Source: Eremophila alpestris peregrina (lineage: Eukaryota > Chordata > Aves > Passeriformes > Alaudidae). Taken from it: DNA of 64,000 nucleotides. Of this stretch, positions 26,001 to 39,400 are shown piece by piece (the first letter of the stretch is position 1; each line of letters begins with the position of its first letter). The position numbers and the translations under genes were made by a program. The DNA is taken from the NCBI GenBank assembly GCA_009792885.1, contig WMCF01000088.1, forward strand, positions 477,007-541,006, read 5' to 3'. The notes beneath the pieces are model-generated. The model saw nothing but the letters and a program-made list of their open reading frames with translations, had not been told where the DNA came from and searched no databases.

Positions 26001-27953
26001 AATTTTACACTTTCCAATCCAAGCTTGTCAGGCTCTATTTCTGGAAGCTTTCAAAAAACATCCCAGGGAGCACCTTTCTTGGACTTGCAATTACATGATT
26101 ATCTTTACATCCAGCCACTGAAGAAGTGAAGGCAATAAAGAAATAAATCTGTGAGTTCTCCTTTTCTTCAGCATGTCATTCATTTCTAAGGGGCTCAGAC
26201 AGCAGAAGGTTATAACCAAAATCAAGCTGGACTTCCCTGAACCAAGAGGTTGCAGCTCTGATTTTTGTTATGGATTGACTGAGCCATTTCCAAGAGATTT
26301 CACCTTAAAAGAGAAAACCTGCCAGCACCAGAGCATGGCTGGGTTCATGTTCAGTCAAAGCACCACATCCAGGAGTTTCCTTGGGCCCTGGGAGTCAAGT
26401 ATAAAAAGGAGCCTTTCCAAACTCTTCATGGACTGAGTCAGGCAAAAATACTCCCATTAAGGTTTCTCTTGGAACATCTCTTTTCCGTCACAGAGTTACT
26501 TGGCCTAAGCCATCTGTACTTCTCCAGCTGAGGTTCATCACTGCCTTCCCAACAGCTTCCTTCCAAACTAGTAGTGATTACATGAACGTAATTAAAACAC
26601 TACAATCCTCTTAAGTTTAATTAACACCTCTTAAAGTAAGGGTTCCCCACCACAGATCCCAAATGAGGGGGAACTTCATTCAAGTACCCAAATGAGTTTG
26701 GGCTGCTCTCCAAAAAGCTGATCCATGCACAACTTTATGTATTTCCACAGGAGAAAAATAAACTAAAGCTATGGCTAGTGCAGCATTTTCCTAGGGAATC
26801 CCCTCTGTCCTTTCTCCACCACCACAAAGGATGAATCATTTATAAAATGAGACTAGAGAGTACAGACACAGGAAGAGTTTTTGAAGATGAGCAGAGGGAT
26901 CATATAAAATGAGTGTGTATTAGTCAGATATATTTTCTTTTCACAGGCAGCCAATTTCACTTCACTGTCACATAAAAGCCTGGCAAAATTTATGTGAAGA
27001 GTGGGCATGTGTATCAAAGGAAATATTGGCAGAACATGCTTCTAAATTTAGTATTTACATTAAGTGGAGCTATTTCAAAGAGTGATTTTTTTTTTCATTT
27101 TAAGTTATTAATAAACCCCACCATAAGATCAAAAATCAGAACTTCAAATACTCTGAAATTGGGACTCCCACCTTCATTGAAAAAATGATTATGCAAGTGT
27201 TAGCAAGGAGAGGGATAAAAGGGGAGATATATAATTGGATCCTTTGGTTATAGATGGAAGAAAATGGCACATCAGTTCAGCCCTAAGACTGGACACTGAA
27301 TTTCCAGAGAAATAAAAAAAAACCCAGTTGATATTTTTAGTGAAGTACAGAGAAGATACCAAGGAGCATTCTCAGCTTCTGACAGAAGAACTAAAAGAAA
27401 ACCTAAAACCTTTGGATTTGTCTGCCTGGCTTTGCCTTTAGACTTAAAGAACAGACACTGAACACTCAAAGGCAGCATCAGGTGGAACTCACGTTGAACA
27501 TCAGGCACAGGAATGCAGAGTGGAACAAAGATAAAGAAAGACATTCATTTGTACTGCCAGCAGAAGTAACATATAAACTAACAGGAGTGTACAGCACAGC
27601 CAACAAGTGCTAGAACTCCCTTTGCAGAGCCTTCAGCCCTCCTTTTCCTTTCCTTGGCAGCCCAGGAGAGGATGGGAATTCAGTAAAGCCATCTTCAAGG
27701 ATTAAGTCAAGCCTCCTCTGCATTCACAGGCAGGTTGACTACAGGTTTTTATGTTAACCACTCTGAGGGGTGCTCTAAAGAAAGGAGACCATTTCAGGTG
27801 CCTCCATGAAATCTTAGAGCATGCAAGCTCTGCAGAGTGAGGGGATGAGATCCTTTAGGAGTGGCACCAGCCCTAGGTAATGAAGCTGTGTTGTGAAGTG
27901 GTGCCTCTGCAGAGGGAAGGTTGGAACAGTCCTTTGGTTTCTCACACCTCTGT
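23049..27953. other. Unique non-coding sequence
   Basis: No recognised exon, RNA gene or transposon was seen. There are several AT-rich segments (24.3-24.6, 26.9-27.3 kb) and only short, mutually overlapping open frames. A weak CR1-like phrase near 25345 is too short to annotate. Confidence 0.55.
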
Positions 27954-28104
27954 GAAATTGGGAGTATGAATGGACATTCTGAGCTGGAATTTATCACTGT
28001 AGACAAAATTAAGCTGGGATAGGTATTATATTTAAAGCAGAGGTGATAAATTTGGTGTATAAATGCCAGCACAGAATGTACCTTTATACACCAAATTTTA
28101 TCAC
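27954..28104. repeat. Palindromic module with strong hairpin
   Basis: The left arm (27954-27997) is an imperfect inverted copy of the right arm (28043-28099), separated by about 45 bases. Inside the right arm lies a near-perfect stem: 28043-28063 pairs with 28083-28104 with a single unpaired base, leaving a 19-base loop. The reverse complement of 27954-28047 matches 33201-33294 at roughly 80 percent. The right arm directly abuts the 3' end of a reverse-oriented CR1, as it does at the second locus. It could be a non-autonomous DNA element with terminal inverted repeats or a flank carried along with CR1; the family is not recognised. Confidence 0.7.
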
Positions 28105-28190
28105 AGAATCACAGAGTGGTTTGGGTTGGAAGGAAGCTTAAAGCTCATCCAGTTCTACCCCCTGCCATGGACAGGGACACCTTCCACTAT
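28101..28190 (-). mobile_element. CR1 LINE 3' end, reverse orientation
   Basis: The plus strand starts TCACAGAATCACAGAGTGG, continues through TTTGGGTTGGAAGGAAGCTT and CCCCTGCCATGGACAGGGAC, and ends at CACCTTCCACTAT. This is the reverse complement of the CR1 3' terminus. Only about 90 bases remain before sequence unrelated to CR1 resumes. Confidence 0.9.
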
Positions 28191-31100
28191 CAGCACATCA
28201 CTCCTTTCAAGTGCTCACACAACTACACCTATATTGATTGGCAGTTTCATGAGGACATTTTCATACTGTTGGTAAAACAGCCGAAAATCCCAGTCTTTCT
28301 GGATCTGTGAGCCATGATTTCCTGCTGTCTCAGGAACCTCTGTGTAACTTTCCTCTGTGTAGCTTTAAACAGAAAGTGATAGGAAGTGGATGTAAATCCT
28401 TGGAGGTGAAGCTGAACCATTCCCATCAACCAGATATTGTCTTTTCCCCTCATCAAGACCTCTGGGCCAACCCTCCCCCAGTTTTCATAACAGCAGGGGT
28501 CTGGATTCATAGTTCATAATTCCCACTTATCCCTGAAACAGATTACAGAATTCAGGATTTGGGATCCTTGTGCACATATTTAAGACTGTTAACTTACAAG
28601 CAGCAGCTGAATCAAATAATTTTAGGCAGCTACTAGATGGGGACAAAGTGTGCACGGATGTACAGACACCCTCTGTTAATCAGGATATCCCAAATGAGCT
28701 GCTGCCTTGGTGACTGATGAGGAGGGACTCAAGACCTCTTGTTCATCCCTAGAGTCACAGACCTGCAGAACAATTGCATCCCTGCTTCCATAGGAGGCAT
28801 ATCTCAGAAGTGTTGCACATCAGGATATCCTGATAGGCAGGAGGGAATATTTTTGGGCAAGAATCATAATTCTTTCCTTACTGCTAACATCTGTTTGCTA
28901 AAGCCTACAGAACTTCCCTGGAGTTTTGAGGTTTAAAAACATTGCTTGAAGATGACATACTAAATATTATTAAAATGTGCCTCATAATCCACACCCAAAA
29001 CCCCCCAAAGAACATTTCATATTTTCAGTCTTTGGTCAACAAAACTTTTTTGGACTGTTTTTAGCTCCTTAAATGATGGGTATTTAATTAGAAATGAGCC
29101 CATGTACCAATCTTGAGAGGGAGCTAGACAGCCATAAACCCACAAGACCAACTTTGAAGTAGGCTATGATTGGAAAACAGTGGTTCCATCCAACATCATC
29201 ACCTTATTGGGGACTGGGGTAATTTGCAAAGGCGCTCGCTGAGCCACCGCGTGCGGGTAAACAAACGGCAGACGGATCTTTCCTGTCTCAGACATCCTTG
29301 GAAAACCTGCAAAGGTGCTCCAGGAAACTGAGGTCACCATTCAGGAGCCTCATTCCTCTCTGGGCACAGCTGTGACTCGCCAGCACTCTGCTGACCTTCT
29401 GCAGCCACCACTCCTCCTCCTCCTGGATGATGCACTGGCACTGATCTCCCACAGCCTTGGTCTGCATTAAAATTGCTGGGCTTTTCCTCAATCTCCCCTT
29501 TCCCCTAAAATAAATTCCATTCACATTTGTGATTTATGCAGCTTGTTCTTCACCATCCCTCATTTGCTTTGTGTCACTCAGTGACTGGCTCAGGTCGATG
29601 GATGAGACATTTTTTAAGGTAGAAACTCCCACGTCTGCAAACCCAGGAACAGCCAGAGAAAGGCACTCGTTTCTGCTGATAACACAGAGCACAAAAGAAA
29701 TAGATGAACACCGCTATTTAAACATATTTTTGGGAAATTTTTTTGAAGATTCTAACTAGAAATTTAGCCTTTGATTTTTAAGTCATGAGTAACTACACCT
29801 CCCCTGCTGATCTCCTCCCTGCAGATAAAGAGAGTTCTCTCTTGTACCTCTCTTCAAGCTAAAACAAATAACACTTTCAGTCACCTCTTGCACAAAAGCT
29901 GTTCTGCACCCTTGATCTATTTTTGTCCTTCTCTGTACTCTTTATTCTCTTTTTGGGGATCACACAGCACACAAAGTCCTTAAGGGAATGATGTGCTGAG
30001 GATCTATACATTGCCACAAGTTTAGTTTATTGTGCTTTCTGTTTTGGTAGTTCTTCAAGTCATTTGATCAGCTTCTTACCTCACCTGAGTGGCTGTTTCC
30101 ATACAATCACCTATTGCAGTTTTTACTGAAAAATCTGTGTTTCAAAACATTCCTACTCGCTAGGAGTTAGAGTTGCACATGGAAGATGAAATCCCAGGCT
30201 GGTCACACAGCCATATTGCTTGGGGGGATATGGCAGTGTGAAGTGACAGCTCTCTGAGCTCAGGAACCAGCAGAGCATCCCTGTCACCTCAGCACCTGGA
30301 TGTGCACACACTTCTTACAGTCTGACACCACCTCCAGCAGCAAAGGACAGGGCAGGACTTCATCCTTTAGGCAGGCAACAGGCAAACATCAGCCTGGCCA
30401 TAATGTGTGTTTATGGATGTATAAATACATATGTTTATATAGGTACATATATAGGGAGATTTTTAATAAAGTCACTTTGAATTTTATTTTTAGGCTGGCT
30501 GAAAGCCACAGATGAAGAGGCCTGCTTTTTGGCAGGGACCCAGCTGTGCACATTTTCAGCATCTGGAATGCTAATGAGGCCAGCTCTACTTAAATGAGCT
30601 CCTTAGCACTGCTTGTGCCAGCTTCCCAAAACAGCAGCCAAAGAGCATTTCGTGTAATGCACTTCATAAAAGATGAAAGGATGGCTCAAATACCTGTTTA
30701 AGCCTTGGGTGAACCTCTTTCTCCAACAAAAGTCAGGGGTTTTGACAAGCTCAAAGCTATTTCTCAAGTTTGTTTCCCTCTTGGAGTCTCTTGAAGCACA
30801 TTGGGCTGGCTCAAATCAGCTCTGATGCCCCACGTGCAACTGGCTGGGCTGAAAACTGCTCTATTTAAGGACTGCCCAGCACACAGCCACCTCTGGGGCT
30901 CCTCATCCCCACTTTTCCACATCAGTAAGGAGAAATCACTTTCACCCAGAGCAGCAGAAGGAATTTGCCTTGCCTGGGCATGCACTGAGTGTTTGGAAGC
31001 ATCATCATCCTTGTACAGTGTAAAGCCTGGGGCCCAGCTTACACAGGTCACCTTCTGCCTTTATGGTTCTGAACAAGCCATGCCATCCCCAAGATATAAA

Positions 31101-33200
31101 AGTCTTCCTGGTACAAATTAATCTGCTTTCCTCTGATATATCTGATATCTTTGACAACTGGGCTTTAAGACCTGGCACAGTGCAATATTTCTTATGTATA
31201 GACAAATGGACCAAGATTTTCTCAAACATGGCAACCTACAATAGGCCAAGTGCATTTGCTGTTATGGAACTCCAAAAAGGAGGCAGGAAAAGGCTCTCTC
31301 TTTTCTACCCCCACAGAGAAACACAGTTTTCTTCCAGTGAGACATAGCAAAAGTCCAGACCATTTTACTAATGCCTTCCCAAACTCCATTTTCCATCAAG
31401 CTGACAGGAATTCATGGAGCCAGCACCAAGACAGCCATCAAACATGATAAGTATTAACTTTTTATATGAAATCTAAAAAAACTAGCTCTGTCTAGACAGG
31501 AAAGGATGAGTAATCAAGCTTGCCAATCAATCCAGCTGCATAGGTTTGCAAGGATATTTGCTTTAGTCAGCATTTCACTTGGCACTGGCAAGTTCCACCT
31601 TCTGCTGATATTCCAGTTGAATGTTCTAACCCCAGGCTCAGCAGGCCTCTAATGAGAGGTGTCCCTTTACTTCCAACTGGCCATTCCTTCCAGCTTTGAA
31701 CAGCTCCCATTTCTCCTGGCCTAGAGAAAACCTTGTCATATATAATTACCATCCAGGCTGGTGAGTTACCCTAACACAGGAGTCATCTCAGCCAAGCCAA
31801 CAGGGCAGGCAGTGGGGATCCCATATCCTGCACGTGGCACTGCACATATGAGATCAGCCACTCCACCCAGTGCCAGCAGCTGCTCTTCTTTTTGGTGTCA
31901 CCTGGTTTTTCAAAACTCAGCAGAAAGTATTCACATTCTCTGGAGGAGAGGGGTACCTCAGCCTTCAAAATGTTTATGAAAAGATCCTCAGTTTGTTTAA
32001 TCATGAGATTTTCATCTTTCCTTTGCATTCCAAAAGAAGAGTCAAAGGTTTTCAGAGGTTGTTCAAGCCTTGAGATAATTGGTGACTTTAAGAATTTTAG
32101 GAGAACTTAGGACTAACTACTGCTCTCAAGGCACAGTGCAGAAGAGGTTTCAACCCATGGGGCCCTGTCTGTCATCACAGATTGACCCATCTATTACCCT
32201 GACCTGGGGAGGTGACCCTATTGGTGGCCATTCCTGTTGACACATCCAGAGACATTGCTCTGAAAGGAGTAGGTCATGTTTCCAAGACTGCTAAAAGAGT
32301 TCCCCAGATGAAAAGACAACTTCCAAGAGCTTTGGTTCCCTTGGAGTGAGTGGCCAGTTGGAAGAACTACTCAAAAAGGCCTTTTTCCCCCCATATGTGT
32401 ATATTGTAGAAGGGTACCTATGTTATGGAAATGCTTCAGAATTTTTCTTCTGTTAGTTGTGGAACATGAGTATTTAGTATCTTCAGATACTGGACAACAG
32501 CCCAAATTCCCAAAGTTTCACCACAACAGAGCCTTTGTCTGAGGTCTCATCCCAAAGTTTATTATGAAGTGCTTGGTGCTGTCACTCAGAGGTGTCAGTC
32601 ACTCAGCCAGGACACAGACACAACTCCTGGTGCCAGAGGGAATTGTTTACAGCTCCTTCCCTTCTCAATCTGCCTCAGGAGAACCAAGAACAGCCACAAG
32701 CAAATTCACATTTGCCAGCCCACCTGTGGGTGGGCTTCAGCACAACACATGATATTTCATTTGCCCATGTCAATGGTGGAAAACTACATGTTTGTGCAGA
32801 AATCAAGCAGCCAATAATCCATATTCTCCTTTTGGATGAGTTCAGCTTGTTAGAAGAGGGCTTTCGGCTCTGATAAGCAGAGGAAATGGAAAAGCCCAGC
32901 TCAGCCTTTATCTGAGATTTGCCTGTCTCAGTCTGTGGTAGGTTTGAAACTTGGTGAGTTTTTTGGATAGCACAGTGGTTGGCTTCTGCAGCCATGGCAG
33001 GTTTAGGCTCAGCCTAGTGGGATTCACATGAGAAGAGCTGATAGAAATGAATGGCCAGATAAAAAGCTTTCTCTGGAGAGTTTCCAATACTGCCACCTAT
33101 GCAAAATGAACTCTGGCACAAAATCTGGGGAAATAGTTGGCTTGGATTTGTTGTGTTTCCCTTCTACTGTGGGAAGCCTGTAACCATGGGCAGTATTATT
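28191..33200. other. Unique non-coding sequence
   Basis: No recognised gene was seen. It contains a small CpG-dense patch at 29231-29276 (listed separately). The stretch around 32.15-32.55 kb has an LTR-like feel, but no termini could be defined. Confidence 0.5.
29231..29276. other. CpG-dense patch
   Basis: Seven CpG dinucleotides fall within about 46 bases (blocks GGCGCTCGCT, ACCGCGTGCGGG, ACGG and ACGG) in surroundings that are almost free of CpG. It is far too short to meet CpG-island criteria. The GCGG-GTAAAC step resembles a splice donor, and on the minus strand TGGCTCAGCGA fits ten of the eleven positions of a tRNA box A, but no box B follows. Confidence 0.55.
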
Positions 33201-33294
33201 ATCACCTCTGCTTTAAATATAATACCTAGCCCAGCTTAGTTTTGTCTCCAGTGATAAATGCCAGCTCAAAATGTACATTTATATGCCAAATTTC
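33201..33294. repeat. Second copy of CR1-linked module
   Basis: This matches the reverse complement of 27954-28047, including CACCTCTGCTTTAAATATAA, CCCAGCTTAGTTTTGTCTCC and the GTGATAAATGCCAGCTCA block. Unlike the 28 kb copy it is not palindromic: it is a single pass of the module that runs directly into a CR1 3' end. The upstream sequence (about 33140-33200) is not shared. Confidence 0.7.
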
Positions 33295-33296
33295 AT

Positions 33297-33462
33297 TATA
33301 GAATCACAGAGTGGTTTGGGTTGGAAGGAAGCTTAAAGTTCATCCAGTCCCACCCCCTGCCATGGACAGGGACACCTTCCACCATCCCAGGTTGCTCCAA
33401 GCCCTGTCCAACCTGGCCTTGGACACTGCCAGACATCCAGGGGCATCCCCGTGCCAGTGCAA
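33297..33462 (-). mobile_element. CR1 LINE 3' end, reverse orientation
   Basis: The plus strand shows the reverse-complement CR1 tail: AGAATCACAGAGTGGTTTGG, CCCACCCCCTGCCATGGACA, CCTTCCACCATCCCAGG, TTGCTCCAAGCCCTGTCC and the CCTTGGACACTGCC block. It is about 165 bases long and better preserved than the 28.1 kb copy. It shares the GGAAGGAAGCTTAAAG variant with that copy, which suggests common descent of the two module-plus-CR1 units. Confidence 0.92.
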
Positions 33463-36400
33463 GGAGAAAGTTAGATGTGAAGGATCCTATGCCATTTGTT
33501 AGTTTAGGACATGAGCTGTACTAAAACAAAAGAGAAATTTTCAAGGTAAATTTTCATTCACTTTGGGGCATGTGGCTCTCCAGGCTGTTGAACACACCAA
33601 GCATCTTCTTTTCCCATGGAAACAGCAACAGAACAGGCAGTCATATGAACAAACATATGAATGACTGTTGTCTGCATGACAGCATGGATGAACATGAAAT
33701 AAAAAACCCCAAAGTGTTCAAACACAGCATTGGAGAGCAAAGTCAGTGTGCTGCCACTACTGGCCCACCACTGTGGCCTGAAAATGGGCCTGGGAGGGAA
33801 GAACATAAAGCCATCCTCCCTTTAACACTGCATATAAATACAATCAGTGCTATTAAGACACTGTGAGAACTACAGAAAATGAAAGATGCCTGGAAAAAAG
33901 GCACAATTTCCAGCCCTTAAACAGCACATTTCCAAAGTGTATTTAGAATAAGCATTTCCCATCCACACATATCTAACTCTGGAGTTAGATGAATTTGGGA
34001 CATGGGAAGTTGGAGGCTTTCAGTTCAGGCACATATTTAAATGGATTTTTAGGCTGTTGAAGAAGCCTATATTTCAGGTATTAATATAAATCAGATACTA
34101 TTTATACAAAGAGGTTTGGTTCAAACACCCCCTCCCCAAGTTTAAATGTGAAGAACTGAACTCCAGCTCAGACTACCAGCTCTTTGCATGGCACTGGCAG
34201 CATAAAAGGAATCTTTTCAACAACCTTCCCCAAAATCATGCAGAAAGACTTCATACATCATTAAGCCTCAAAAGGTTCTTGGTTTCAACACATGCATGAC
34301 AGTAATATATTGATAGAGTTTTACCAGGAATTTCCATGCCCCACAAAAAGACACCACAGACCTGATAAAAGATCATAAAATATTCCCATCACCTTTCCAA
34401 CAGCACAGTCACAGCCAACATTCTCATCCAATACTGGGTTTGCATGTGCACAACAAGACTCACTAAGCAAGTTCTGGTGACTTGTGCAAAAGTGTTAACA
34501 CAGCACCTCTTGGATAGTGGAGAAAGCAGCCAAAACACACCAGTAAATTCCTGGCTAGGATTATAATAAAAAATACCAAGCCTTGCTGAATAATCAAAAA
34601 ACACTAATGATTAATAAAAAAATGATTAGACAGGCAATCAAATCAACAACAAAATGGATCTGATTCTAGATAAATCAAGTTATTTATCCATGCTAGGAAA
34701 GAGCCAATAGAATAAGCTTCTGGAGGTCAGCAGTTGAACCACTGTGATTTCTTTTACCCCAGCTGGCTCAAAGGTTATACATAAGAAAGCACCATTTGAT
34801 TTCAGACACTTGGTCTCATTTTGTTTTAGGCTGAATTAGGTCAGTGGCAGACATCTAAACACCCTGAAGGCTCTTGGGCACATGACCAAGTTAGGAGCTG
34901 CCCTAGGCACACTAAGATGCAGACTGACACTGATTAAAAACTTGGTTATTTCTTTTTAAACTCTTAGTGAAAGTATGGTCAAATTTTTTAAAGCATCTCA
35001 GAGACTTGGAGGATTAAGTGATTTGTATTACCTTCAATGTGTTTTAGTCTCTCTCTAAAGATGCATAAAGAATATAAGACTAAGTTTAGCTCACTCAATT
35101 TTCACTTCCAAACATCATTATTTTTGGATTCCCAATCTGAGCTAGCTTAAACTTCAGGGAATATTAGGCACAATCCTAGCTAAAAACTTAGAGTAAGTGT
35201 GGTGTTGCATCCTTCCCTAAAGCAGGCAAACACAAGATTAAAAAGATGAGCAATTCCTGGCTAATGAGACCTGATCATAACCCATACCTCAGAGCATTCC
35301 TAGATACACACAATGACTGAAAATAATATTTCAAAAACAAAGGGAAACCAGGACTATTTCCATTTCCTGGCTCCTGTTTCACTCTCCAGTAGGAGCTGGT
35401 TATTCATGTGAGTTGCTGGTCATCAGGGTTCATAGATATTTCACAACTCCTTAGTCTGTAAAAAGCTCAACGAGATGTGAGGTCAAGGATTTATCAACTG
35501 CTTAGAGGGTAACCTTTCATCAACTCACACCTCTCAACTTCACACCTTTTTTATATATATTATATATATTTATATGTGGCTTGCAGCAAAATAGGTCATG
35601 CTTAGTAAAAAAGCATATTCTGAGGCAGTTTTGCCAAGTCAATCATTGCACAGATTTCCACCCAAGCTGTAGCTCCCACACTGCTGCTCACTTGGCACAG
35701 GAGCTCAGTGAGGGGACAACTGTGCTGCTGGGTGTAGATGGTGACCCCTGAATTCACTCCCTGAGGTTTTAGAATGTTCAGCTGGATGGGGGAAGAGGAG
35801 CAGCCCTACACTCCTGGCACTCTCCAGGCAGAGAATGAGAGGTGCAAAATCCACACTGAAACTCCTTCAGCTCTAATAAAGTCGTTGTTAGATGATATTG
35901 AAGGGCAAGACTGACTCCAGCCCTATGCACCACCAGAAAAAATGATGGGTTAAAGCCTCCCAAGGTGTTTTGACATCTTCTGCAGGTTTCAGTGTGCCTT
36001 GTCTTTCAAGGCTGAGACTCTGGCTGTGCCCTACAGTGTCTTTCAGAGGCAGGGAGTGGGTGGCAGAGGTTCTCCCCCTGCACCCACACAAACAGAGCCA
36101 CACCACTGCAGCACAGGGAGGAAATGTCTGGAGACTCCAGGCTGAGATGGGGCATTTCAGCACTGCCACTGCAGAGGAGCCATTCACAGCAGTCAACTAC
36201 TGAGCCTGTGTATTCAAGGACTCAGTAAATAACTACTCAGGGCTTGGTTTTCTCAAACATACCGATGGTGTTTTCATCAAAAGACCCTTTTTACAGAAAT
36301 AGACGTAGGAGAAGAACAATATTTATTCAGAGTGTGTGTCAGGGAAGCGTCACTGGCCGGTGCTTTATGGTAAATGATGATGGTGTTGTGGGACAAACAG

Positions 36401-39400
36401 AGCTGGCAGGCCAGGCTTTGAACTGGGACAGGTGCAGGAGGAACAGCCTGTGCCTTGTCTGCTCAGGCCCTGCTGAAGGAGAAGGGATTTTTCCATCCAG
36501 TCTGCTTGAAAATGGCACTTTAATGCCCATTGTCCCCATCATTGTGACTCTCCCTTCCCCATCTCTTACTGAACATTCCCAAAGAGGTGTTGGAAGTGGT
36601 GGTTCACCCTCACAGCCTCCAGAACTTCTGAGCTGCTGGGTCACACAAATATTCAAATACATTTCACACAAAAAGCTGCAGACACATCTGTGCCTGGTAT
36701 TCAGTCACATGGTCTAGGCCCCAGCAGAAGGCCCTCTTAACAGTATAGCCCAGAAAATTTTCTGAAAAAGGAGAATAAAGCTGTTCTAAGGAGGAGGCCA
36801 TAACCTTTCTTCTCATCTACAGAAGGTTCTTCCCTAGTTACTATTTCTATCTTCAGGCAGGAATTTTAGGTGCTCTCTCTTTTAAGAGCACTTAGGAAAT
36901 ATCCTAAGCTCTGCAGTCAGCTGCTCTTAAGTCTGCCTGCAACATCAGATGCTGGGAAACAGCAGGAAAGGATGGATTGAGTTGGACTCACACTCTGAAA
37001 GCTGCTCCTACCAGGACCTTTCTCACAATTGCTCAGGCAGCCTGGAACAGTATTCCTCTGAAGTGACTGATGGCATATAGTCAGTGAGGCTGGGGCCTTT
37101 TGTACAGGGATACAAGGCCATGCTGTGCCTCTGTTCAAGGCAGGCAGAGGTGCCACAGCTGTTCCACATCCAGTGAGCAAGGGGAGATTTGTGGCCAATT
37201 GTGACAAAAGGGGCACTTGAACCATCCAGCAAGTCCCTCTGTTCTCAGGAAGGCACACAGTCAGCCAGCCTGACACTTGCAGCAAGGTCTGGAGGCTGCA
37301 GGATTGCAAAGAATCCTCCATACACATATTTTTGGTTTATCCCAACAGCCAAATTTGGAGCTGTGCGTTAGGATTGGAGACCAGACTCCTGCATAAAACA
37401 GGGGCTCCAAGGAAGGCAGATACCCATAGAAATGTGTATGCTCTGGAACTCATCATGCTGCTTGTGACCCATCCATTTTGGAGTCCTTGCAGTTCCCTCT
37501 GTCACTCCAAGGACAAAGGCACTCTCTCCTTGTGGCTCAGCCCAAGTGGGTCACCTCATTCAGGGACAGGCACCTCATCCTGTAGCAAGGCACAGAAGTT
37601 CCACTGAGGACTAATAAAGAGCACTAGTCCAAGGAAAATGCAATAACATAGGCCTGGCATCCCAGTTTGGCTCAGCTCACTTGACAGAGTGCTTGGTGAC
37701 TTCCACAACTTCACTATGAAGGAGCACAAATGTTTCTATTCAACAGATTTCCCAGCACTGGCAGCTGAAGCATGGCAACACTCCTTTGCTCTACAAGTGT
37801 CCAAATAATCATGCAAGCCCCTTCCAGCTGATCTTTGAAGGCAGATTTGGACAAAGATCCCTCCAAATTGTCCATAATAGATGGTTACTTTTCCAAGAAG
37901 CATCCTGAAATCACTCACACCAGTAAGAAAATACCCCACAAGGTAGTGGGCATCAGATTTCAGCCTACTCATTCCATGATGGGATCTTTCTAATGTTTGT
38001 ACAAACCTCTCAAAGTTGAGCTGAAGTCAGCTGTTGCACAGTGAGCACCTGCCCACAAGCCAGGTTTAAATCTAAACTAAACCTAAGTGGGAACTGACTA
38101 CTTGATTTGGTCCTGGGAGAGGTAAGAAGCTGGGTTATGCACTCAAGGATGTTCAGGTGGCAAACAAGACCAACAGATCCTTCTGTCCAGATTTTCTGAG
38201 GATAGAGGGTTACTACTGACTGTTCCATGCACTGTACAACACAAAGCCTTCACTCCCATGTTACACTTTGCCATGTGGTTCTTGCATTTAGAAACTGCCC
38301 TGAATTAAGGCACAAAATGGGGTTAGGGTTTCTCTGGGAAACAATGCAAATCTGCTCAGAAAAGCATTTCTGGGAAATGTAGACAAAGCCTGGGCCAAAG
38401 TCTCTGCTGGCCCAACTCCATGGAAATCAGAGCAGCAGCAGATAATTCAGCCATACATTCTTACAGCGTCACTGCTCAAAAATCTCTCCCAGATGGGAAC
38501 AAAGAAACAAACAAAAGATATTCTCATTATGAAGAAATTAGAGAAATTTATTTAATCAGAGATAGAAACATCCATCTCCTACCTCTCACTATATCAAGAG
38601 TTTCCCAAATGGCCATCACTTGACACTTACAAAACCTCTGAACTTCAGAGGAACTTCAGAGGAACTAGGACAGAGAAATAAACAGAAATGAAAGGGAGGT
38701 GCTGGTGAGGGGAAAACAATAAATTGTTTTCCTCAAAGCTAATATTCCTTTCTAGGAGACCAAATTGATCATTGTTTCACTCAACTTAGCAAACACCAGA
38801 GCTATAAAAAAGGATTTTAAAAGCAAGTAGAAATTGCTTAATACACCCAAATTGGCATAACTGCAAGAAACAAAATGCTTTAAAATTAGTGCTGCCAATT
38901 AGAACACCACAAGTCAAAGGGCAACAAATGACCACATCAGTCCTGCTAATCTTTCTGATACCATCAAAAAGGGGGGCTTCAGTTCATCTTCCCTGGCCCA
39001 GCAGCTCCCCTCCTTCCAGAAAAGGTGGTGCCATTCACAGGAAGGGAAGCAGGACATTCCTGGCACCACCATGAGTGTTTGCAAGGACTCACACTCATGA
39101 GTGTTTGGCTCTTGCCTCAAATGAGTGGCACCACAACTTTGGGGCTGATTTACATTTCTGTAATTAAGTCACAATTCACCTCAAGGAGAAAGTGCATAAT
39201 ATTCAACCAGGTAAAATTTCCCCAAGGGCTGTAAACTATTCACATACCTGCCAAGTGCACTGGAGGAAATGCTCACAGCATCCAGGGGAAACCAACCTGG
39301 CCCTTACCTCATGAAAATAGATGAAAACAGAAAATATTCCAGCACCCTCTGCCTTCTCTGTCCACAAAACATCCAGCACTCTTGACAACATTCTCCTCAT

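Noticed and set aside
32145..32545. LTR-like stretch
   Set aside because: The composition recalls avian endogenous retroviral LTRs, but I could not find TG...CA termini, a target duplication, a polyadenylation signal in the right place or a second copy.
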